This document shows, in pieces, positions 21,541 through 30,967 of a DNA stretch of 64,000 bases (position 1 is the stretch's first letter; every line of letters starts with the position of its first letter). A program made the position numbers and the translations under genes. This DNA comes from Kazachstania africana CBS 2517 (taxonomy: Eukaryota > Ascomycota > Saccharomycetes > Saccharomycetales > Saccharomycetaceae). The DNA is taken from the NCBI RefSeq assembly GCF_000304475.1, contig NC_018941.1:186001-250000 (forward strand), written 5' to 3'. The notes under the pieces were generated by a model that made no database searches, was not told the origin of the DNA, and saw nothing but the letters and a program-made list of their open reading frames with translations.

Positions 21541-22101
21541 GCTGGAGGATCATTCTTGATGGCATAGTAAAAGCACGCAAACAGAGCAGTTTAACACGAA
21601 CACTCTTCTGTTTTAAAAAGGAAGAAAAGTTACTATTGAAGTCAAAAGAATAAACAAAACATATAGAATTATACGATACTCAAATACTATGTATATATCT
21701 CTATATGCATAATTTTTTAACAGTAAAAGATCAAACACGCTATAATCACGACATTCTGGTTTGACTGCTGAAATTGAAATCTGACCCATACCTCCATAAT
21801 ACACCCATCAACCAGACCTTTTTTTGATCGGAAAATTCCAAAACCAAAATAAAAATGGTACAAAGCCCAAGTTTGATATCCGGCCCATCTTTACACCACA
21901 ATATGACAATGTAGGGTTAATCAGGGTTAGTTCGGAATAATTTCCTATCCCAAGCGGAAAAGACATCAAGCGTCAAACTATTAAAGGTATTGAAAAAACG
22001 ACAGTGACATAACAGTTATTATTATCACTCTACTTTTTGAATAGGTTCTATTTCATGTCATTGAAATCAAACTTAACACATTCACATACAATCAGGAAAT
22101 A
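21541..22101. other. ARF2-RPL35B intergenic region with Rap1-like sites
   Basis: 561 bp containing the RPL35B promoter. Two Rap1-like motifs lie about 300 bp upstream of the start, followed by T-rich sequence, the usual ribosomal-protein promoter design. No gene is seen. Confidence 0.6.
21784..21813 (+). promoter_or_regulatory. Tandem Rap1-like sites of RPL35B
   Basis: ACCCATAC (21784-21791) and ACACCCATCAACC (21801-21813) both resemble the Rap1 consensus ACACCCRYACAYM with a few mismatches, and are about 17 bp apart in the same orientation. Confidence 0.5.
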
Positions 22102-22572
22102 ATGGTATGCATATCGTAATTCGATTTCATCGTATAAGTTTTCTTTAGTATTCCATTTACTAACGTTATTTTGAAATCAAATATTTTTTTGATTGTTAAT
22201 CATTTGTTACAGGCAGGTTTAAAAACATACGAATTAAGAACTAAGTCTAAGGATGAATTAGAGTCCCAATTAATCGATTTAAAGAAAGAGTTAGCGGAAT
22301 TAAAGGTTCAAAAATTGTCCAGACCATCTTTACCAAAGATCAAGACTGTCAGAAAGAACATCGCCCGTGTTTTAACTATCGTTAACGAACAACAAAGAAA
22401 CGCCGTCAGAGAATTATACAAGGGCAAGAAGTACCAACCAAAGGACTTAAGAGCCAAGAAGACCAGAGCTTTAAGAAGAAAGTTAACCAAGTTCGAAGCT
22501 TCCAGAATCACTGAAAAGCAAAGAAAGAAGCAAATTGCTTTCCCACAAAGAAAATACGCCATCAAGGCTTGA
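22102..22572 (+). CDS. RPL35B: Ribosomal protein L35 (uL29), spliced
   Basis: Large-subunit ribosomal protein at the polypeptide exit tunnel. Exon 1 is just the ATG (22102-22104). The intron is 22105-22212 and exon 2 is 22213-22572. The joined product has 120 residues, the family length: MAGLKTYELR at the start, AELKVQKLSRPSLPKIKTVR in the middle and FPQRKYAIKA at the end. Splice evidence: GTATGC directly after ATG, TACTAAC at 22158-22164, and the first downstream AG at 22211-22212. The position of the intron after the first codon is as in S. cerevisiae. Lys/Arg-rich throughout. Confidence 0.96.
22105..22212 (+). other. RPL35B intron (108 nt)
   Basis: 5' splice site GTATGC (variant of GTATGT), perfect branch point TACTAAC at 22158-22164 and 3' splice site ACAG, with no intervening AG. 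It is unusually short for a ribosomal-protein intron; those of S. cerevisiae are mostly several hundred nt. Confidence 0.92.
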
Positions 22573-22739
22573 AAGCATAATGCAATAGCTGGGGACAAGT
22601 AATTTAAACACTTTTCAATGTAATATTCGGTTTTATTTTTGTAATATAAATGTATAGACTTTTCAAAATAGATAAGCTAAAAATGAGAATTCAAAAAAAA
22701 TATATATATGGAAGTATACTATTTTTATAAATGATATGA

Positions 22740-23345
22740 TTATTTTTTAACGATTTCGACACCCCAGCGAAGAGTTAGATGAGTAGTCTTGTCATCGTCG
22801 ATGAATCTAGAAATGGCACTGTATGTGCTTCTAGCTAAGAAACCACTTGGAGCTTCACTTTCTGGTAATTCTACTTCATAGAAAGGCTTACTCTTTGTGT
22901 TTGGAGCGTATGATCCCAAATGATCATCAATTGTATCTATATTAATTGCGGCTTTTCTGATATTTTGAACGTATCTTAAACCTGTAATGATTTCATGCTG
23001 CACTTTAAACTTGATCTTTAATTTATAAATTGAATTTTCTTTGATCTTGTAGCGTTTTGAAGCCAATTCTTTGATTGTCTTTTCATTAGTCAAATCAAAA
23101 GTAATTGGCTCCTTTTCTGTATTAATCAACAATTGAATTTGTAGAATGACGACTTTCCTCTTATCACCAGGAAACTCCAATGGCAATACATCGGAACTTA
23201 GCCCCAGAGACTCCTTCCATTTAGCCAACGATTGGTCCTCTGCATCTAGATTTTTATATTCATCAACTGTTTTCTTTGCAGTAACTTTATATCCGTCTCT
23301 ATTTTCTTCTTCTTCGAATTGTTGAAAATCTTCTTCAGTGGCCAT
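22740..23345 (-). CDS. RDI1: Rdi1, Rho GDP-dissociation inhibitor
   Basis: Extracts prenylated Rho GTPases (Cdc42, Rho1, Rho4) from membranes. It has 201 residues (202 in S. cerevisiae). The N-terminal regulatory arm is acidic (EDFQQFEEEENRDGYKV). The immunoglobulin-like RhoGDI fold follows, with SLAKWKESLGL near 39, FKVQHEIITGLRYVQ near 112, DHLGSYAPN near 141 and the C-terminal LTLRWGVEIVKK. The start is the ATG at 23345. The order ARF2-RPL35B-RDI1-PPH21 is that of S. cerevisiae chromosome IV. Confidence 0.96.
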   Translation of the reverse strand: MATEEDFQQFEEEENRDGYKVTAKKTVDEYKNLDAEDQSLAKWKESLGLSSDVLPLEFPGDKRKVVILQIQLLINTEKEPITFDLTNEKTIKELASKRYKIKENSIYKLKIKFKVQHEIITGLRYVQNIRKAAINIDTIDDHLGSYAPNTKSKPFYEVELPESEAPSGFLARSTYSAISRFIDDDKTTHLTLRWGVEIVKK

Positions 23346-23762
23346 TGTATCAGATTATAAAACTTCGATCGAGCAGTTGTACATACAAATTGAAACTATT
23401 GAATTATCGAAGACACTTATGATTGTCCTATTTTTCTTATAAGTTGATTTATTTATATATTGAAATTTTCTCGTGTTTCAAGATCAACGGATAAACCGAG
23501 AGGGAGTGTGACTGAGATACTAATACTAAAAAAAGATGCTATGCATGGATAGTAAAGATTGATTGATTGATCTCGTATGTATTTTTTTTTGTATTTAAAA
23601 TGTGGGTTGTTATATAAATCATTATAGAAGTTATGGATTGAAGGCCAATGGTGAGTTTAAAGATTTCTTCTAAATAAAAGGGGGCTTGACAAAAAAAATA
23701 ATTAACAAGTATGATATAATAATAATGATGACATTAATGTTCGGTCTTTTTTGATAATAGCA
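23346..23762. other. RDI1 promoter / PPH21 3' region
   Basis: 417 bp, very AT-rich, with a tandem ATTG tetranucleotide run near 23561 and poly(T) near 23582. Nothing else is recognised. Confidence 0.6.
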
Positions 23763-24863
23763 TTATAAGAAGTAATCAGGGGTTTTTCTACTTACAGTTG
23801 GTTCGCCAGGTCTAACGGAAGGATCATATTGTAAGAATTGTCTATTATTATTTTCGTCAACTTCCATTATTGCAGCTTGATTACCACACCTATAACAATA
23901 ATTTGGAGCACTGAATATGGTGACTACATTTTGTTGATGAGACCATGCGTAACCTTCCATTACGAGTTGATGAGCTCTGGCTACTAAGGAAAGATCGTTA
24001 GTATGATTGAATTGTTCACTAATATCTTGTCCAAAAGTGAAACCTGCACCTCTTGGACTTATACCCCATCCGCCTCTATCATCTGGATCTGACCACAGTA
24101 AGTCACACATGGGACCTTCATGAGGAACCTCTTGTATTCTATTTAATTCCCTAACTTGATCGATAGTTTCAATCATTGGAGACAACCCACCATGCAGACA
24201 GAAGATTTTATTATCTACCAATGCAGTGATTGGAAAATAATCGAATAAATCTGTAAACATTTTCCAAACGTTTGCACTGCCATATTTTCTCAAACATTCA
24301 TCATAAAATCCATAAACTTGAGTAATTTGTCTCGATTCATGATTACCTCTCAGTATTGTGATTCTACTTGGGTACCTGACTTTCATTGCCACCAGATATG
24401 AAACTGTTTCCACGGAGTAATAACCTCTATCGACGTAATCCCCCATGAAAAGGTAATTTGTATCGGGACAAGGTCCACCAATTTTGAACAATTCGATTAA
24501 ATCATGAAACTGACCGTGAACGTCACCACATATGGTCACGGGAACATTGACAGGCTGTACATTTTCTTCGAACTGTAATACATCGACGGCCATTTTACAT
24601 AGTCTTGCGACATCATCTTCAGATAAGATTTCACATTTACCTAAATGTTCGATCCATGCATCCAGTTGATTTATATTTGTTGAATTCAACTCTAACGGTT
24701 TATTTGATTTATTATCCGCTATGCCTGAAGAACCTGGTTTGAATTCAATGTCTTGGAAATCGTCATGATCATTAATAGAAGTCTCTTCATTAATAGTAGG
24801 CGTCAATTCTGCATCTTGCATGGGTACATCATCCATATCGATATCCATTGTAGTACTACTCAT
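23763..24863 (-). CDS. PPH21: PP2A catalytic subunit
   Basis: Serine/threonine phosphatase 2A catalytic subunit. I take the ATG at 24863 (366 residues); a GTG three codons upstream is not a plausible start. After a yeast-specific acidic N-terminal extension of about 60 residues ([12 protein letters not shown] and so on) comes the metallophosphatase core. It has GDVHGQ, GDYVDRG and RGNHE metal-binding motifs and the [11 protein letters not shown] loop. The C-terminus is TPDYFL, whose last leucine is carboxyl-methylated in the family to control B-subunit binding. The ohnolog PPH22 would be alike; synteny favours PPH21. Confidence 0.96.
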   Translation of the reverse strand: MSSTTMDIDMDDVPMQDAELTPTINEETSINDHDDFQDIEFKPGSSGIADNKSNKPLELNSTNINQLDAWIEHLGKCEILSEDDVARLCKMAVDVLQFEENVQPVNVPVTICGDVHGQFHDLIELFKIGGPCPDTNYLFMGDYVDRGYYSVETVSYLVAMKVRYPSRITILRGNHESRQITQVYGFYDECLRKYGSANVWKMFTDLFDYFPITALVDNKIFCLHGGLSPMIETIDQVRELNRIQEVPHEGPMCDLLWSDPDDRGGWGISPRGAGFTFGQDISEQFNHTNDLSLVARAHQLVMEGYAWSHQQNVVTIFSAPNYCYRCGNQAAIMEVDENNNRQFLQYDPSVRPGEPTVSRKTPDYFL

Positions 24864-25092
24864 TGACCACACACAACAAATTCCTATTCAATGTGCTTTT
24901 TCAAAAACAATTCTGTTATGAATTTACCGAACTTACTACTACCACAATCGATTGAGTAATAATTAAAAGTCCATTAAAAGTTAACAACCTCTTTTTCCTC
25001 TATTACAATTTTCTTTTATCGCCATTTTTTTCCCTTTCCCTGCTTAGACGTTTATTTTTGGAATTTTCTGTGTGGGAAAATGAATATTTCTG

Positions 25093-25099
25093 TTACCCG
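25093..25099 (-). promoter_or_regulatory. Reb1 site, PPH21 side
   Basis: TTACCCG, the reverse complement of the Reb1 core CGGGTAA, 230 bp upstream of the PPH21 start. Confidence 0.6.
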
Positions 25100-25319
25100 A
25101 CTTCAACTATCCTTTGTTTGTCGTGCGGCACGACGCCGTCTGCCACTCTTAAACTGGCAATCACAGGATTTTTTATACGCTGCTTTATCACACGTTGGGC
25201 AATGTATACTTGGACTACCCATCACCGCCCCCCCCCCCCATTGACAGTCGTAGCAATCGTGGCCATCGTTCTTTTTCTCAATCCGTGTGATATTAAGCCA
25301 GTCATCAGTAATGGCCCTC

Positions 25320-25326
25320 CGGGTAA
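25320..25326 (+). promoter_or_regulatory. Reb1 site, VMA1 side
   Basis: CGGGTAA (context CTCCGGGTAATG), 145 bp upstream of the VMA1 ATG. Confidence 0.65.
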
Positions 25327-25470
25327 TGCCGCGTGCCATTTTTCTCACCCGAGAGTTTAGTGAGAGGAAAATGCTTATTATATATATCCTGCAAATTGGA
25401 TAAGCTGTATACAGAGTTATATAACTGCTATACAGGACTCAGCTAGATTTAAATCAATTGTTGAGACATT

Positions 25471-28400
25471 ATGGCTGGTGCAATTGAGAATGCACGCAAG
25501 GAAATAAAAAGAATCTCGCTAGAAGACCATGAAGAATCAGAATATGGTCAAATTTATTCCGTTTCTGGTCCAGTTATCATTGCGGAAAATATGATCGGTT
25601 GTGCGATGTATGAACTGGTCAAAGTCGGTCACGATAACCTAGTAGGTGAAGTCATTAGAATTGATGGTGACAAGGCCACCATTCAAGTTTATGAAGAAAC
25701 TGCAGGTGTCACTGTCGGTGACCCTGTTCTTAGAACTGGTAAACCGCTCTCTGTGGAATTAGGTCCAGGTCTAATGGAAACCATCTACGATGGTATCCAA
25801 AGACCTTTGAAAGCTATCAAGGACGTCTCTGAATCAATCTACATCCCAAGAGGTATCGATGTTCCTTCTCTGAGTAGAGAAATTAAATGGCATTTCGTTC
25901 CTGGTAAATTGAAAGTAGGTGATCATATCTCAGGTGGTGACATTTTCGGTTCCATATTCGAAAACTCCCTTCTAGAGAACCATAGTATCCTATTACCACC
26001 AAGAGCAAGAGGTACAGTCACATGGATTGCTTCTGAAGGTGAATACACAGTGGACGAAAAAGTTTTAGAAGTAGAATTTAACGATGAAACTTACGAATAT
26101 ACAATGTACCACACATGGCCCGTTCGTGTTCCAAGACCTGTTGCTGAAAAATTATCCGCTGACCACCCACTGTTAACCGGTCAAAGAGTCCTGGACGCTT
26201 TGTTTCCTTGTGTTCAAGGTGGTACCACTTGTATTCCAGGTGCTTTTGGTTGTGGTAAAACAGTCATTTCACAGTCTTTATCTAAATATTCAAATTCTGA
26301 TGCCATTATCTACGTCGGTTGTTTCGCTAAGGGTACTAAAGTCTTAATGGCAGATGGTTCAGATAGGGCGATTGAAGATATTAGCATTAATGAAAAAGTC
26401 ATGGGTAAAGACGGTACTCCAAGAACTGTCATCGGTTTACCACGCGGAAGAGAAACTATGTATCAGGTTCGTCACATGACGTCAAAAAGAAGTTCTGATG
26501 AAGCTTTTGGTTCCATGGATTATGTTTGCTCGGCTAACCATAAATTGGTTCTTCGAACCCCACAGCGTGTCATTCTAGATTCTTACGAATTAAACAATCA
26601 AAAGTACACGACTGTTACTTATTTCACTCTTGAAAACACAAGATACGGCCAAATTGTTAAAAGAATGACTAAAAGTTTCCAACATCCAGCTTCTGAAATT
26701 GATGGACAGAGCACAAGAAATGCACGCACTTTCGCTGCTACAATTGATAGAGCACCAATCGATTGGGATATTGAAGCTAGAGATTACGAAAAACTTGGTT
26801 ATCACGTTAAAGAAGCTTCATATCAATTAATTAACCCAGTCTTCCAAGAATCCGGAATTTTTGCAGCCAAACTCAATAATTTCGGTTTTGCCAAAAAAAT
26901 TGCCCCAGAAATGGCATGGTTACTTGGTTTCTGGGTTGGAGCTGGTGATATGGAGCAATTTTCATTTTCCATTGCAGGGACAGAAACAGAACTTATCAGC
27001 CACATTGTCAAGTGTGCTAATTTAGTTGGTTTAACCATTACTTCCACTGAAATCTGTAATAGCTTCAAGCGCGATCAAGGATATGAGGAAGCTAAATTAG
27101 CTGGAATGGCCAAAGGTATACCTGAGGAAGCAGGTGTTGTTGTCTTTGAAGATGATAAAGATGGTCAACCTGCCGAGAACGTATTGGTGGCACTGGATAA
27201 GTCTTCGGTTCAACCTTTTGACATTCACAGCACACCTTCCGAATCCAAAAATAATTTGCTTCTTTCTTTAGAAAGTGAGGATAAAGGTGCTTTCTTCAAT
27301 AAACTTGTTGACACTTTGCATCTCAGAGTAAAGAGCAGTAACGCCAACGGTTCTTCTTACGTAAAAAATGTCCCATTAGACTTATCTTCTGATGATATTG
27401 TTATCCGTGAACAATTCTTAGCAGGTTTACTTGACTCCAGAAAATGTTCAACAGATTTCATCACCTACTCTCCTAAGATTTCAATGGGCGTTATAAGATT
27501 AGCTCGTTCCTTGGGGATAAAGGCTGCTGTTAATGATGGGAATAGTGATTACGGAAGCGTTAGAGGAGATTCTCTTCCTCCTAAATATAAGATCCAATTA
27601 GGCGGTACTGCCATCCATGGTGTATACCAATACAGTTTCTACAAAGGTTTCCCTAGCGTGGAGCCATTTGAAAGGAAGGGTATTCCATTTTTTTTCACAT
27701 TGCAGGAAAAACCCGAGGATGATTATTATGGTATAACTCTCCCAGATGCAACTGATAAACAATATTTACTTTCGTCATTAGCTTTGGTGCATAACTGTGG
27801 TGAACGTGGTAACGAAATGGCAGAAGTCTTAATGGAATTCCCAGAATTGTACACGGAAGTTAATGGTAGAAAAGAACCTATTATGAAACGTACTACTTTA
27901 GTGGCTAACACATCGAATATGCCGGTGGCAGCAAGAGAAGCATCCATTTATACTGGTATTACATTGGCAGAATATTTCAGAGATCAAGGTAAGAATGTTT
28001 CTATGATCGCTGATTCATCTTCAAGATGGGCTGAAGCTTTGAGAGAAATTTCTGGTCGTCTTGGTGAAATGCCTGCTGATCAAGGTTTCCCAGCTTATTT
28101 AGGTGCAAAATTAGCGTCATTTTATGAAAGAGCCGGTAAAGCGGTTGCACTTGGTTCGCCAGATCGTACAGGTTCCGTCTCTATTGTTGCAGCTGTTTCA
28201 CCAGCCGGTGGTGATTTTTCAGATCCAGTTACTACTGCAACTCTGGGGATTACTCAAGTATTTTGGGGTCTAGATAAAAAATTGGCTCAGAGAAAGCATT
28301 TCCCATCTATTAACACGTCGGTATCATATTCTAAATATACAAATGTCTTGAATAGATTTTATGATTCTCAATATCCTGAATTCCCAACTTTAAGAGACCG

Positions 28401-28800
28401 TATGAAAGAGATAATATCTAATGCAGAAGAACTGGAACAAGTTGTTCAGTTAGTTGGTAAATCTGCTCTATCAGATAGTGATAAGATTACTTTAGACGTT
28501 GCTACATTAATTAAAGAAGATTTCTTGCAACAAAATGGTTATTCTACATACGATGCGTTCTGTCCAATTTGGAAGACATTTGATATGATGAAATTGTTTA
28601 CTTCTTATTACGATGAAGCACAAAAAGCCGTATCGAATGGTGCTAATTGGTCGAAATTATCCGAAGCTACCAATGATGTTAAGCATGCAGTTTCATCATC
28701 CAAATTTTTGGAACCAAGTAGAGGTGAAACAGAAGTTCATAATGAATTTGAAAAACTATTAAGTAACCTGCAAGAAAGGTTTGCCGAATCAACAGATTGA
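25471..28800 (+). CDS. VMA1: Vma1, V-ATPase catalytic subunit A precursor with intein
   Basis: Catalytic subunit A of the vacuolar H+-ATPase V1 sector. The precursor has 1109 residues: N-extein 1-283, intein 284-775 and C-extein 776-1109, which gives a 617-residue mature subunit, the S. cerevisiae length. Walker A GAFGCGKT is near 257-264, just before the intein. After the intein the conserved GERGNEM block resumes directly. The start MAGAIENARKEIKRISLE matches the family. The reading frame is intact through extein and intein, which is necessary because the host protein can only form by protein splicing. In S. cerevisiae VMA1 lies on the sister ohnologous block rather than next to PPH21. Confidence 0.98.
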   Translation: MAGAIENARKEIKRISLEDHEESEYGQIYSVSGPVIIAENMIGCAMYELVKVGHDNLVGEVIRIDGDKATIQVYEETAGVTVGDPVLRTGKPLSVELGPGLMETIYDGIQRPLKAIKDVSESIYIPRGIDVPSLSREIKWHFVPGKLKVGDHISGGDIFGSIFENSLLENHSILLPPRARGTVTWIASEGEYTVDEKVLEVEFNDETYEYTMYHTWPVRVPRPVAEKLSADHPLLTGQRVLDALFPCVQGGTTCIPGAFGCGKTVISQSLSKYSNSDAIIYVGCFAKGTKVLMADGSDRAIEDISINEKVMGKDGTPRTVIGLPRGRETMYQVRHMTSKRSSDEAFGSMDYVCSANHKLVLRTPQRVILDSYELNNQKYTTVTYFTLENTRYGQIVKRMTKSFQHPASEIDGQSTRNARTFAATIDRAPIDWDIEARDYEKLGYHVKEASYQLINPVFQESGIFAAKLNNFGFAKKIAPEMAWLLGFWVGAGDMEQFSFSIAGTETELISHIVKCANLVGLTITSTEICNSFKRDQGYEEAKLAGMAKGIPEEAGVVVFEDDKDGQPAENVLVALDKSSVQPFDIHSTPSESKNNLLLSLESEDKGAFFNKLVDTLHLRVKSSNANGSSYVKNVPLDLSSDDIVIREQFLAGLLDSRKCSTDFITYSPKISMGVIRLARSLGIKAAVNDGNSDYGSVRGDSLPPKYKIQLGGTAIHGVYQYSFYKGFPSVEPFERKGIPFFFTLQEKPEDDYYGITLPDATDKQYLLSSLALVHNCGERGNEMAEVLMEFPELYTEVNGRKEPIMKRTTLVANTSNMPVAAREASIYTGITLAEYFRDQGKNVSMIADSSSRWAEALREISGRLGEMPADQGFPAYLGAKLASFYERAGKAVALGSPDRTGSVSIVAAVSPAGGDFSDPVTTATLGITQVFWGLDKKLAQRKHFPSINTSVSYSKYTNVLNRFYDSQYPEFPTLRDRMKEIISNAEELEQVVQLVGKSALSDSDKITLDVATLIKEDFLQQNGYSTYDAFCPIWKTFDMMKLFTSYYDEAQKAVSNGANWSKLSEATNDVKHAVSSSKFLEPSRGETEVHNEFEKLLSNLQERFAESTD
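26320..27795 (+). mobile_element. VDE-type intein in VMA1, homing endonuclease apparently inactive
   Basis: A 492-residue intein (454 in S. cerevisiae VDE/PI-SceI) at the same insertion point, Cys284. Splicing residues remain: Cys1 of the intein (CFAKGT), a block-B histidine (SANH where S. cerevisiae has NATH), the terminal His-Asn and the following Cys of the C-extein (VHN then CGERG). The LAGLIDADG endonuclease has both motif helices but lost both acidic residues. The first motif reads LLGFWVGAG (LLGLWIGDG in S. cerevisiae), with Ala at precursor residue 491. The second reads LAGLLDSRK (LAGLIDSDG), with Arg at 657. The family is known to be a homing element with frequent endonuclease decay. 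DNA cutting is therefore predicted lost and self-splicing kept. Confidence 0.93.
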
Positions 28801-28976
28801 GAAATATAAAAGCAGTGATGATTTAGCTAAAACGAAATCTGGTCCAAATATACCTATGTATATATTATAATTAGTTCTATTACATAAATAAATAAGATAC
28901 TAAAAAAAAGTAGATCGAAAAATAACCTTAAAAGTTATATAAAAAAAATATTTAGTTATACAGCGAGAAAAGGAGA

Positions 28977-29054
28977 TTATTTGGATCTAGCTCTAACCTT
29001 CCGTCTCTTTCTCTTTAGTCTTCTAACCCTCTTCTTTCTCCACTTAGCTCTCAT
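28977..29054 (-). CDS. RPL41B: Ribosomal protein L41 (25 residues)
   Basis: The 25-residue product MRAKWRKKRVRRLKRKRRKV plus ARSK is the eukaryotic eL41 peptide, one of the smallest known proteins, located at the subunit interface of the ribosome. It runs from the ATG at 29054 to TAA at 28977 with no intron. It is too short for most gene finders. It lies tail-to-tail with VMA1; by synteny with SRF1 and CDC53 it corresponds to RPL41B. Confidence 0.97.
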   Translation of the reverse strand: MRAKWRKKRVRRLKRKRRKVRARSK

Positions 29055-29686
29055 TGCAAAAATTAAATGGATTGGTTCTTTAACAGTGAAGTGGCAAGTT
29101 AAAGTAAAGAGATCGATGCAATTCCTCTTTTTCTACTTTACCAAAAAAAAAAAGTGAAGGATCCGGGTAGTAGAAAAAAGTAGATCTGAAGGCCAAGCGT
29201 TAAATTTTGATTAGGTTTGGGAAGAGTGAGAGAAGAATTGGTGATGCCGGATGATGTGAAAAGTGCCTGGTGATACTTGCATATTTCTCTTTGTTGGAGT
29301 GTATTGGACGAGTTTCTTTGGTGTATATTCAGACAGTTGGAGCTCGTAGAAATGTCAGAGTGTGTGGGTGTTGTCAGTTTTTTAACCATGGTTTACCATG
29401 TGTCTTTAACGTTGATAACTAGTCAAGGTTGTATGGATAAGTTGTCATTTACTGTACTTTATTTTGTGACAGTCGTCCAGAGATAATATACTTATGTCTT
29501 GTTACTCTCAGAGATTTCTTCGTTTACTTGATTTCGCACGTCTTGATTTACTATTAAAGCTAAAAACGTCGTTTAAAGGACATAGCAACAGGGTTGAAGA
29601 GACAGAGAGTAAACAGATACTCATTGCTCTGTATCTATAGGTTCAGTGGTACTCCTCTCTTCTTCCTATAAATATACTATCATAAT
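29055..29686. other. Divergent RPL41B / SRF1 promoter region
   Basis: 632 bp with a perfect Rap1 site at 29360-29371 and a poly(A) run at 29142-29153. Short frames inside are not credible genes. Confidence 0.6.
29360..29371 (-). promoter_or_regulatory. Rap1 site of RPL41B
   Basis: Reads ACACCCACACAC on the minus strand, a full match to ACACCCRYACAY. It is 306 bp upstream of the RPL41B ATG, in the normal range for ribosomal-protein genes. Confidence 0.75.
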
Positions 29687-30967
29687 ATGGACATGACCCA
29701 CGATGGTTCACCTAGTAATGAGGTCGATAACAATGGACCTTTATCTAATACGGCTCAAAACAGGGACAATCAATCGAATGATAACGACTCAGATGGCCAC
29801 GTTGAAACAGATTTGAACGCATATTCTTTTTTTCCAACAACGGTTCCCCCATTTGTATTGGAATCCAATTTTGTAAAGACTAAGATGAATGTCAATGATG
29901 AACATGCCAGTATGTTTAATAAAGATCATACTTGGAGTGAATTTGCACATAATGTCGGATCCAACGTTGCATATACGAATAGTCAACGGTTAGATACAAG
30001 TAGAGATCCGTATCTCTCCAGAATCACTACTAATACTAGCATAAGTACATATAATACATTGGAAAAAACGAAAATTAAGAAAGAAATATTGAATGATCTA
30101 AACAGTGAATGGGGTGGACAAGATAGGTTGGATGGTGTTTTTGATTCTTACATTAAGGGAGACTATAAGATGAACGACGAAAATGAACGTAATGAATATT
30201 CAAGATTCATCAATAAAATCAAAAAATATTATTATGGTAATATACGACAACGTTCAGATTTGGAAGAAAATTTGGAAGCTGTTACAAGTACTACTAGCAC
30301 GAGTACTGAACGTCGTGTAAGAAATAATGGTCACAACAGCAATCAACCTGATTGGATTGTTGATTTGAACTCCGAAAGGAAAAATGGCGTAAGATCAAGA
30401 AAAAAAAATGAGGAAATGGAGACCAAAATTGAACACTTACTTCTGGATAACCATTATTTACCTCTATTCTTAAGATGTATGATCATCATTCTTTGTGTTG
30501 TTTCATTAGCATTGGCAGTAAGAATCTTTCAGAATTCCGATTCGCAAATCACCGAGATTGAAAGTAGCATAGCACAACAACCAAGTACCATTATGGCCAT
30601 ATGTGTCAATTCAGTAGCTGTTTTCTATACAATCTACATTGCACATGATGAATTTTCAGGTAAACCCATCGGCCTTAGAAACCCTGTCAAGAAGTTGAAA
30701 TTAATTATGTTAGATTTATTGTTTATCATTTTTGCCAGTGCAAATCTGGCTTTGGCCTTTAATACTAGGTATGATAAGCAATGGGTATGTGCAAGTCCAA
30801 CCAGCGACTCGAAATATCCAAGAATCTCCTACATTTGCCGCAAACAGAAAGCTCTATCTGCATTTCTCTTTGTATTACTCTTCATGTGGATTCTAATATT
30901 CACTGTCAGCATAATAAGAGTCGTAGAGAAAGTCTCCTCCGCAAACACCCGCAACGAAAGAGACTAG
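29687..30967 (+). CDS. SRF1: Srf1-like membrane regulator of phospholipase D
   Basis: In S. cerevisiae Srf1 (YDL133W) is a plasma-membrane protein that promotes Spo14 phospholipase D function. Here there are 426 residues (437 in S. cerevisiae): a polar, Asn/Ser/Asp-rich N-terminal half, then four predicted transmembrane helices near residues 262-280, 302-318, 340-360 and 392-412, and a short basic C-terminus. Membrane topology and position between RPL41B and CDC53 support the call. I cannot confirm similarity residue by residue, so the name rests largely on synteny and length. Confidence 0.85.
   Translation: MDMTHDGSPSNEVDNNGPLSNTAQNRDNQSNDNDSDGHVETDLNAYSFFPTTVPPFVLESNFVKTKMNVNDEHASMFNKDHTWSEFAHNVGSNVAYTNSQRLDTSRDPYLSRITTNTSISTYNTLEKTKIKKEILNDLNSEWGGQDRLDGVFDSYIKGDYKMNDENERNEYSRFINKIKKYYYGNIRQRSDLEENLEAVTSTTSTSTERRVRNNGHNSNQPDWIVDLNSERKNGVRSRKKNEEMETKIEHLLLDNHYLPLFLRCMIIILCVVSLALAVRIFQNSDSQITEIESSIAQQPSTIMAICVNSVAVFYTIYIAHDEFSGKPIGLRNPVKKLKLIMLDLLFIIFASANLALAFNTRYDKQWVCASPTSDSKYPRISYICRKQKALSAFLFVLLFMWILIFTVSIIRVVEKVSSANTRNERD

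Larger units (their letters stand above)
24864..25470. other. Divergent PPH21 / VMA1 promoter region
   Basis: 607 bp. It holds two Reb1 sites in opposite orientation (25093-25099 and 25320-25326) flanking a run of 12 C residues at 25228-25239. Open frames across it are short and overlap on opposite strands, so I call no gene. Confidence 0.7.

Noticed and set aside
22171..22212. RPL35 start at the TTG codon at 22171
   Set aside because: Lies between branch point and acceptor of the intron; splicing from the ATG at 22102 gives the exact 120-residue protein.
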